Assembly (NCBI GenBank): GCA_030267565.1
Contig: BRXU01000037.1
Span: forward strand, 1-64,000
Reading direction: 5' to 3'
Length of the DNA: 64,000 nucleotides
Source: Pleodorina starrii
Lineage: Eukaryota; Chlorophyta; Chlorophyceae; Chlamydomonadales; Volvocaceae
This document shows, one piece after another, positions 59,301 to 64,000 of the stretch. Both the position numbers and the translations under genes were made by a program. The notes below the pieces were generated by a model. That model saw only the letters and a program-made list of their open reading frames with translations, was not told where the DNA came from and did no database searches. How positions within the stretch are numbered: position 1 is the stretch's first letter; every line of letters starts with the position of its first letter.

Positions 59301-61606
59301 CATTATAAGAAAGAAGTAAGGCCGGAGACATCGCTCAGCCCCACCAACCCGGCAGGTGCTCCCTTCAGCGGGAGGCCCCGGACAGTAAACCGATGTTCTC
59401 CACTAGGTAAAGAACATTCCGAACACCAGGAAGGTTTGAACCCATCAACTCACCGGCACACCCAGTTGGTGTACTCCGCGCTGGCGATGCCGACGGCGAC
59501 CGCCGTGGACGCGCCCAACTGACTCGCGGTTCGGCCATCGCCCGCCAACGGCACCGCTGCCGCGTCGGACAGCGCCTCATGGGCCACGTGGAGCAGCAGG
59601 CGCTGCTGGGGGTCCATGAGCGCCGCCTCGGGGGCGGAGATGCCGAAGGCGGCCGCGTCGAAGAGGTCCAGGTCGGGCAGCCAGGAGCCGAAGCGCGCGT
59701 GCGCGTGGCCGGAGGCGTGGCACAGGCGGTCCAGGTCCCAGCGGCCCAGCGGCACGGGGCCGATGGCGTCAATGGGCTCCAGGGAGGATATGGCGTCGCG
59801 CGGCGAGCGGTAGGACATGCCCAGCAGGCCGACCAGGGAGGCCGCCGCAGCCGTGCGGCCGACGGAGGGCAGCGGCAGCGGCAACGTGGCGGCCGTGGCG
59901 GCGGCGACGTCGCCGTCGGCGTCGTCGGCGGTGGCGCCGGCGCCCAATTGGCCAGCGATGAAATCCGACACGGCTGCGACGGTGGGGTAGTCGAAGACCA
60001 GCGTGCCCGGCAGCTGCAGCCCCAGCCGTCCCTCCAGCGCGTTCCTCAGCTCCACCGCGCCCAGACTGTCCAGCCCCGAGCCCATCAGCGGAGCGTCCGC
60101 CGCAACCGAGGCGCCAACCACGCTGCGGACCGCGTCCTGAACCGCTGCCTCCACCTCCTGCCGCGACATGCTCGCCTGAGCCTTGCCGCTGCCACTGACG
60201 CCGCCGCGGCCGCCAGCAGCACCGCTGGCGGCAGCGGCCGCGGCGGCGGCGCCGTCGCCGGCGCCGTGCAGGGAAGCCACGTGGGCCAGCAGCGGCGGCA
60301 CCGACTTGCCGCGGAAGCGAGCCAGGAAGGCCGGCCAGTGGAACGGCACCGCGGCGACGACGCCATGCAGGCTGCCGCCGCTGACGGCGGCGCCGAGTGA
60401 CGCCAACACGCCCTCCAGCGCCGCCAGGCCGGCGGCGGGCATCACCAGGCCCATGCCGGTACGCTCCACGCGTGCCGCCGTCTGCGCGTCCTGAGCCGCC
60501 ATGCCGCCGCCCGCCCACGCGCCCCACTGCACGCTGACCGCCGGCAGGCCCCGACTGGTCGCAAGCGCTGCGGCGGCGTCCAGGCCCGCGTTGGCGGCGC
60601 TGTAGTTGGCCTGGCCGGGCGAGCCCAACAGCGAGGCGACGGAGGAGAACAGCACCTGGCTGGCGAAGGGCTGCAGCTCTGCCGCTGCCGCCACGGCGGA
60701 GGCGGCGGCGGTCTTGGCGGCGTGTACGGCACGGATGCCGTGCAACGTCTGCGCTCCGAAGGTGGCGTCGCGCAGCACGCCGCCGGCGTGGAAGACCGCG
60801 CCGATGGGCTCGTGAGCTGCAGCGGCTGCGACGGCGGCGCGGACGTCGTCTGCGGCGGCTCCGTCGCAGCCCAACACCGACAGCTCGCAGCCGTGCGTCG
60901 CGCGGGCGGCACCCAGGAGCGCCGCCGCCGCATCGCTTGGGAGCTTGCCGGTGCGGCTGAGCAGCACCACTCGCCGGTAACCGACCGCCGCCAGCCACCC
61001 GGCGACGAGGGTTCCGAGGGTCCCGGTGCCGCCCAGCACCAGCGCGGTTCCCGCGGCAGAGCCGGCCGACCCGTGGGTCGTAGCACCGCCACCCGGCCCA
61101 CCTGCTCCCGCTGACACCACCACCTTGCCCACGTGGCGCGCCTGCGACATCTGCCGCAGCGCAGCCGCGACGGAGGCCAGGCCGTGTACGGCGCCAGGCA
61201 GCGGCCGCAGCGAGCCGGACGCCAGGCCGGCGGAGACGCGCGACAGGCCGGCGTGCAGCACCGCCGGCGGCATGAAGTCCACCGCCAGCAGGCCGTACCG
61301 CGCGTCGGGCCGCTCGGCCGCCACTCGCGCCGCCGACCAGATGTCGCGCTTGCCGATCTCCACCCAGCGCCCGCCGCGACGCAGCAGCGCCAGTCCGGCC
61401 GTCACCATGCCCGGGCTGGTCAGGCTGTTGAGCACCACGTCAACGCCGCCTCGGCCTCGGCCGGCAGTGACGCTCGCGAGCTCCTCCACGAAGCCCAGGT
61501 CGCGGCTGGTGGACACGTGGCGCACGCCCAGGCCCCGCAGCAGCGCGCGCTTGGGCGGGCTGCCGGCGGTGGCCACCACCTCGCCGCCCAGCACCGCCGC
61601 CAGCTG

Positions 61607-61637
<31 letters not shown>

Positions 61638-64000
61638 GCGGGCAGCAGCAGCCTCTCCCCGCGGCCCAGCGCCGCCGCGTGCCGCAGCGCCGCGTCCACC
61701 GTCACAAACACCGTGGGGGCCGTGGCCGCCTGCTCGAAGCTCAGCTGCGGCGGCATGGGCACCAGCGTCTGGGCGCTGCCGACAACGTGCGAGCCCAGAC
61801 TGCCGGTTGCCAGACCGAACACGGCGCGTCCGGGCAGCGGCATGCGATCCGATGTCCCTCCCACAGCCGCCCTCGAACCCGCCTGGCTAGCAACATCCTC
61901 GGCCACCGCCACCACCACGCCCGCGCAGTCGCTGCCCGGCGCGCCCGGGTCTCCCGGGTACATGCCCAGCACATTGAGCACATCCCGGAAGTTGACGCCG
62001 ACCGCCTGCACCCGCAGCAGCACAGTGCCCGGCGGCACTGAGCCAGCGGCGGTGGCTGGGTCCAGCGGCACCGGCACCAAGCTGTTGAGCGAACCGCGCG
62101 GCTGCGGAAGCAGCTGGAAGGCAGCGGCAGGGGCCGCGGCCGCGCTCGCCGACGGCCGGAGCAAGGCAGTCCGGGCGATGCCGGCGTGGATGGACAGGCC
62201 GTAGGCATCGGCAGCAGCGGCCCCGTCGGGTTGCTGTGATGGCTGAAGCCGCAGCAGGCCCGCCGAGGCCAGCGGTGCCGTGCTGCCCAAGGTGAGGCCG
62301 CGGGTTGGGTGCTCCGCATTGTAGGATCGGGCCAGGCCTGCCAGGGCGGCGGCCGCCAGGCTGACGGTACCGCTGGCGGGGCTGTCGACCAGGAGCCCGT
62401 CCGTCGGCGGCGGTGCCGTATCCGCCAGCTCCAGCCGCGCGGCCGCCGCGCCGGCGGAGGTGAGCTGCTGCAGCGCCGCCACGGCGGCTGCCGTGTACGG
62501 CACCAAGCCGCTCTCCGCCGCTCCGGCCCCCGGCAGCAACTGCAGCGCGCCGGTGGCGGCGGCGGCAGACGTGCCATCGACGGCGCCAGGCTCCGCCGCC
62601 ACCCACAGCACATCGTACAGCATGTCGGGCGTCGTACTGGTGTCCTTTTTGCTGGCCGTCGCCGAGCTTGCGGCGGCGGCGCCGCCGCCGATCGGCTTGG
62701 CCTGCAGATCGTCCAACGAGCAGATCAGCGCCCCACTGCTGTCGAGCAGCAAGTGGTTTCGGTGCGTGGCGGCGCCGGCACCGGCGCCGACGGCGCCAGC
62801 CGAGGCGTCCTCCGCGACGCAGAACAGCGGCTCCTCGTTGGTAACGGCATTGCCGCCGCGCCCGGCGAGCGTCACGGTGAACGCCTGCAGCGCGGCTGGC
62901 ACGTAGGCGCCGGCGGCTGAGCTGCCTCCGCCGTTGCCAACGACGGCGCCCAGCTGCAGCGCCCCGTCTAGTGCCGCCACGTGCAGGAAGTAGCCGTCGC
63001 GCTGGTGCTCCGCCGCCGCCGTCGTCGCCAGGCGGCCAGCCGCCAGGCCGCTCCGCGGGTCCGTGTGCACGGACTGCAAGCCGCGGAACGCGGCGCCGTA
63101 CTGCAGGCCGGCGGCTGCCATCTTGCCGTACACCGCCGCGGGGGCCATTGGCACCGGGCAACGGGCGCGCATGGCGTCGGCAGAGACGCCCGCCGGGCCG
63201 CGCCGGGCGGCGGCGCCAGGGCGCAGCGGCGGCGGCGATCCAGCGGCAGCGGCTCCACCGTCGGCGGACCCACGGGTCGGCGGCGGGCTGTGCAGCTGTG
63301 CTATCTGCGCCGTCATGTGAATGGTCTGCTGCGGCGGCTGCGAGGCAGACGCGCTTCCAGCTGCGGACCAGGATCGGGAGATGACGCGTACCGCACCGGA
63401 TGCGGTGTCCAACACGGCGGCTAGCTCCAGCACAGCGGCGGTGCCGGCGCCTGTCGGCGACGGCATCACGCACGGCGCCGCGAACCGCACATCCCGCAGC
63501 ACCAGGCCCGCTGCCGTCGTGGCGGCAGGCGCCGTCGCAACGGCAGCGGCCACCGCCATCTCCAGGTAACCCGCGCCAGGGAACAGCGGCTTGCCACCGA
63601 CGATGTGGTCGTACAAGTACGACACCTGCGGCGACGGCAGCGCCAGCACGACCTCCACCACTGGCGCGCCGGCGCCGGCGCCGCCGCCAGGCAGCGGCGA
63701 CGCCAGCCGTGCGCGGTACGCCAGCGGGTGGCCCAGCGGCAGCGGCAGCAGCCGCTGGAAGTCCTGGCGCCGCCACAGCAGCGGCGACGCCGCCTGAGGC
63801 GCCTCCGACTCGCCGGCGTTGCCGTACAGCTGTACGATGGCATGGGCGTTGACTCCGCTCATGCCGAAGGAGCTGGTGCCGGCGAACGCGGCGAAGCCGG
63901 CGTCGGTGCCCGCCGGCGCCGCCGTCATGTCGACGGCGGCGGCGGCCTGCATCGGCAGCCGCGCCATCAGGCCGCCACCGCTGCCACTGCCGCCATCGCC
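46024..64000 (-). CDS. PKS1: Giant modular type I polyketide synthase, C-terminal 4670 residues
   Basis: Exons traced in transcription order: 64000(open)-59454, 59209-58696, 58530-58105, 57811-55874, 55547-55287, 55059-52610, 52281-52000, 51769-51604, 51320-51214, 50972-50918, 50587-50405, 50201-49275, 49021-48732, 48567-48442, 48091-46638, 46310-46024. Every junction keeps phase; the total is 14013 bp or 4671 codons including TAG. Introns are GT-AG except one GC-AG (52609-52282). Domain order: KS end, DH, psi-KR, ER, KR, ACP; KS, dead DH, ACP; KS, dead DH, ACP; TE1, TE2, TE3. There is no AT, so extender units must be loaded in trans. Chlamydomonas PKS1, a giant type I PKS, has been linked to zygospore maturation; identity with it is inferred from architecture. 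The 5' part lies beyond the window. Confidence 0.88.
48000..50201 (-). other. Thioesterase-like domain 2, nucleophile and His missing
   Basis: The order of elements follows thioesterases: [25 protein letters not shown], then [18 protein letters not shown] where GxSxG-AYE is expected, and VLLLLEDPR. No Ser occupies the nucleophile elbow (GVGFA), and no equivalent of the GDH motif was found. Probably a scaffold or binding domain. Exons 50201-49275, 49021-48732, 48567-48442 and the start of 48091-46638. Confidence 0.6.
50405..52790 (-). other. Thioesterase domain 1, complete catalytic triad
   Basis: Alpha/beta hydrolase spread over six exons. It begins [17 protein letters not shown]. The nucleophile Ser is in GGHSYGG (codon 52209-52211), Asp in IIMDTPRP (codon 52128-52130) and His in VPGDHFSLL (codon 50564-50566). 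It is the most likely chain-releasing enzyme. One frame runs on past 50405 to a stop at 50333, but a GTAGAC donor at 50404 joins in phase to the next exon. Confidence 0.88.
50787..50911. repeat. GCAACC-based minisatellite in a PKS intron
   Basis: About 125 bp of variants of a 6/12-bp unit (GCAACCGCTACAT, GCAACCGCAACCT) inside the intron between exons 50972-50918 and 50587-50405. Confidence 0.85.
52955..53195 (-). other. Acyl carrier protein (module C)
   Basis: [18 protein letters not shown], with the attachment Ser at codon 53080-53082 and Arg in place of the usual Leu after it. It is followed by a strongly acidic linker ([18 protein letters not shown]) before the thioesterases. Confidence 0.9.
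53345..54300 (-). other. Degenerate DH-like domain (module C)
   Basis: [11 protein letters not shown] takes the place of [10 protein letters not shown], so the catalytic His is missing; the later [10 protein letters not shown] lacks the catalytic Asp. The rest is low-complexity and Ala-rich. Predicted inactive. Confidence 0.55.
54395..56300 (-). other. Ketosynthase domain (module C), variant His motif
   Basis: The Cys of VDTACSSSL is codon 55443-55445. The usual HGTGT is HANGT here (His codon 54814-54816), and the second His sits in [11 protein letters not shown] (codon 54682-54684). Three catalytic residues remain but the context is altered, so its activity may be changed. It ends [12 protein letters not shown]. 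Confidence 0.9.
56365..56605 (-). other. Acyl carrier protein (module B)
   Basis: [17 protein letters not shown], attachment Ser codon 56493-56495, then FDYPTTAAI. Intact. Confidence 0.94.
56695..57735 (-). other. Degenerate DH-like domain (module B)
   Basis: It aligns by order with module A DH (LPTGFLLEM in place of [20 protein letters not shown] in place of [10 protein letters not shown]). Both catalytic residues are gone: no His before the first motif and Glu instead of Asp in the second. Likely structural only. Confidence 0.6.
57780..59860 (-). other. Ketosynthase domain (module B), active-site triad present
   Basis: Spread over four exons. The Cys of VDTACSSSL is codon 59089-59091, the first His ([12 protein letters not shown]) codon 58501-58503, and the second His ([10 protein letters not shown]) codon 58354-58356. 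It ends at [10 protein letters not shown] across an intron. Predicted to catalyse condensation. Confidence 0.93.
59935..60165 (-). other. Acyl carrier protein (module A)
   Basis: A four-helix carrier signature with [17 protein letters not shown]. The Ser that takes phosphopantetheine is codon 60065-60067. The FDYPTVAAV motif follows. Confidence 0.95.
60265..61060 (-). other. Ketoreductase domain (module A)
   Basis: It starts with the NADPH motif GGTGTLG (about 61020-61040). The catalytic Ser is in FSSVASLLG (about 60628-60652), and the catalytic Tyr and Asn are in [13 protein letters not shown] (Tyr codon 60602-60604). Predicted active short-chain reductase. Confidence 0.92.
61105..62100 (-). 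other. Enoyl reductase domain (module A)
   Basis: Medium-chain dehydrogenase fold: [17 protein letters not shown] near the start, GSDCAGVV, the NADPH loop [14 protein letters not shown] (about 61605-61645), [10 protein letters not shown] and [11 protein letters not shown]. All core motifs are intact. It should reduce the enoyl intermediate so that this module makes a fully saturated carbon. Confidence 0.92.
62130..62650 (-). other. Structural (non-catalytic) KR subdomain
   Basis: The stretch beginning [11 protein letters not shown] and containing [10 protein letters not shown] is typical of the truncated Rossmann half that precedes an inserted ER in reducing modules. It has no cofactor motif. 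Confidence 0.6.
62690..63690 (-). other. Dehydratase domain (module A), catalytic residues present
   Basis: Double hot-dog DH. The N-terminal motif [17 protein letters not shown] fits H-x3-G-x4-P, with the His codon at 63605-63607. The second catalytic residue is the Asp of ALDGALQLG, codon 62964-62966. It should dehydrate the beta-hydroxyacyl-ACP made by the KR. Confidence 0.88.
63800..64000 (-). other. KS domain, C-terminal end (module A)
   Basis: [14 protein letters not shown] is the terminal strand signature of ketosynthases. The active-site Cys and His residues lie upstream, outside the window. Only about 60 residues separate it from the DH core, which leaves no room for an AT. Confidence 0.9.

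Noticed and set aside
46411..63852. Many long plus-strand and other-frame open frames across the PKS
   Set aside because: They are GC-rich shadows of the minus-strand PKS exons. They show no domain, while the minus-strand frame has catalytic motifs and phase-consistent introns.

Overview
The window reads as nuclear DNA of a GC-rich volvocalean green alga, most likely Chlamydomonas or a close relative. The reasons are a giant intron-rich multimodular type I polyketide synthase whose modules carry no acyltransferase, an L1-like retrotransposon containing tRNA-derived SINEs, short phase-consistent introns, and a GT49-type (LARGE-like) glycosyltransferase gene. The organism is inferred from these families; no search was run.

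Region 1 (1-36491) is a giant inverted repeat. The arms (1-6513 and 29993-36491) mirror each other, with left plus right coordinate equal to 36492 in the outer 3.4 kb. The left arm runs off the window edge, so the full palindrome may be longer. Each arm holds, from outside in, exons of a GT49-type glycosyltransferase, a tandem array of about four units of roughly 290 bp, and a dead L1-like reverse transcriptase fragment. Between the arms lie about 23.5 kb of a 7-bp satellite: (GGTGCCC)n on the left, (GGGCACC)n on the right, and a scrambled inversion zone around 18.05-18.98 kb at the symmetry centre. Seven is not a multiple of three and no register makes a stop codon, so this satellite produces meaningless giant open frames on both strands.

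Region 2 (36492-46023) is ordinary flank and transposons. The first visible exon of the right glycosyltransferase copy lies just outside the visible mirror. A two-ORF non-LTR retrotransposon (about 38.2-44.2 kb, minus strand) has AP-endonuclease, reverse transcriptase and a C-terminal zinc knuckle. Two tRNA-derived SINE copies with target-site duplications interrupt it, one in ORF1 and one in ORF2. ORF1 and ORF2 share a frame and are separated only by a UAG.

Region 3 (46024-64000 and beyond, minus strand) is the 3' part of a giant type I PKS gene resembling Chlamydomonas PKS1. I traced 16 exons, all joining in phase, encoding the last 4670 residues. In order they give: the C-terminal end of a KS, then DH-ER-KR-ACP; a KS-(dead DH)-ACP module; a KS-(dead DH)-ACP module; and three consecutive thioesterase-like domains (one with a complete triad, one without Ser or His, one with a variant nucleophile motif). 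The lack of AT domains fits acyl loading in trans, as reported for algal type I PKSs.
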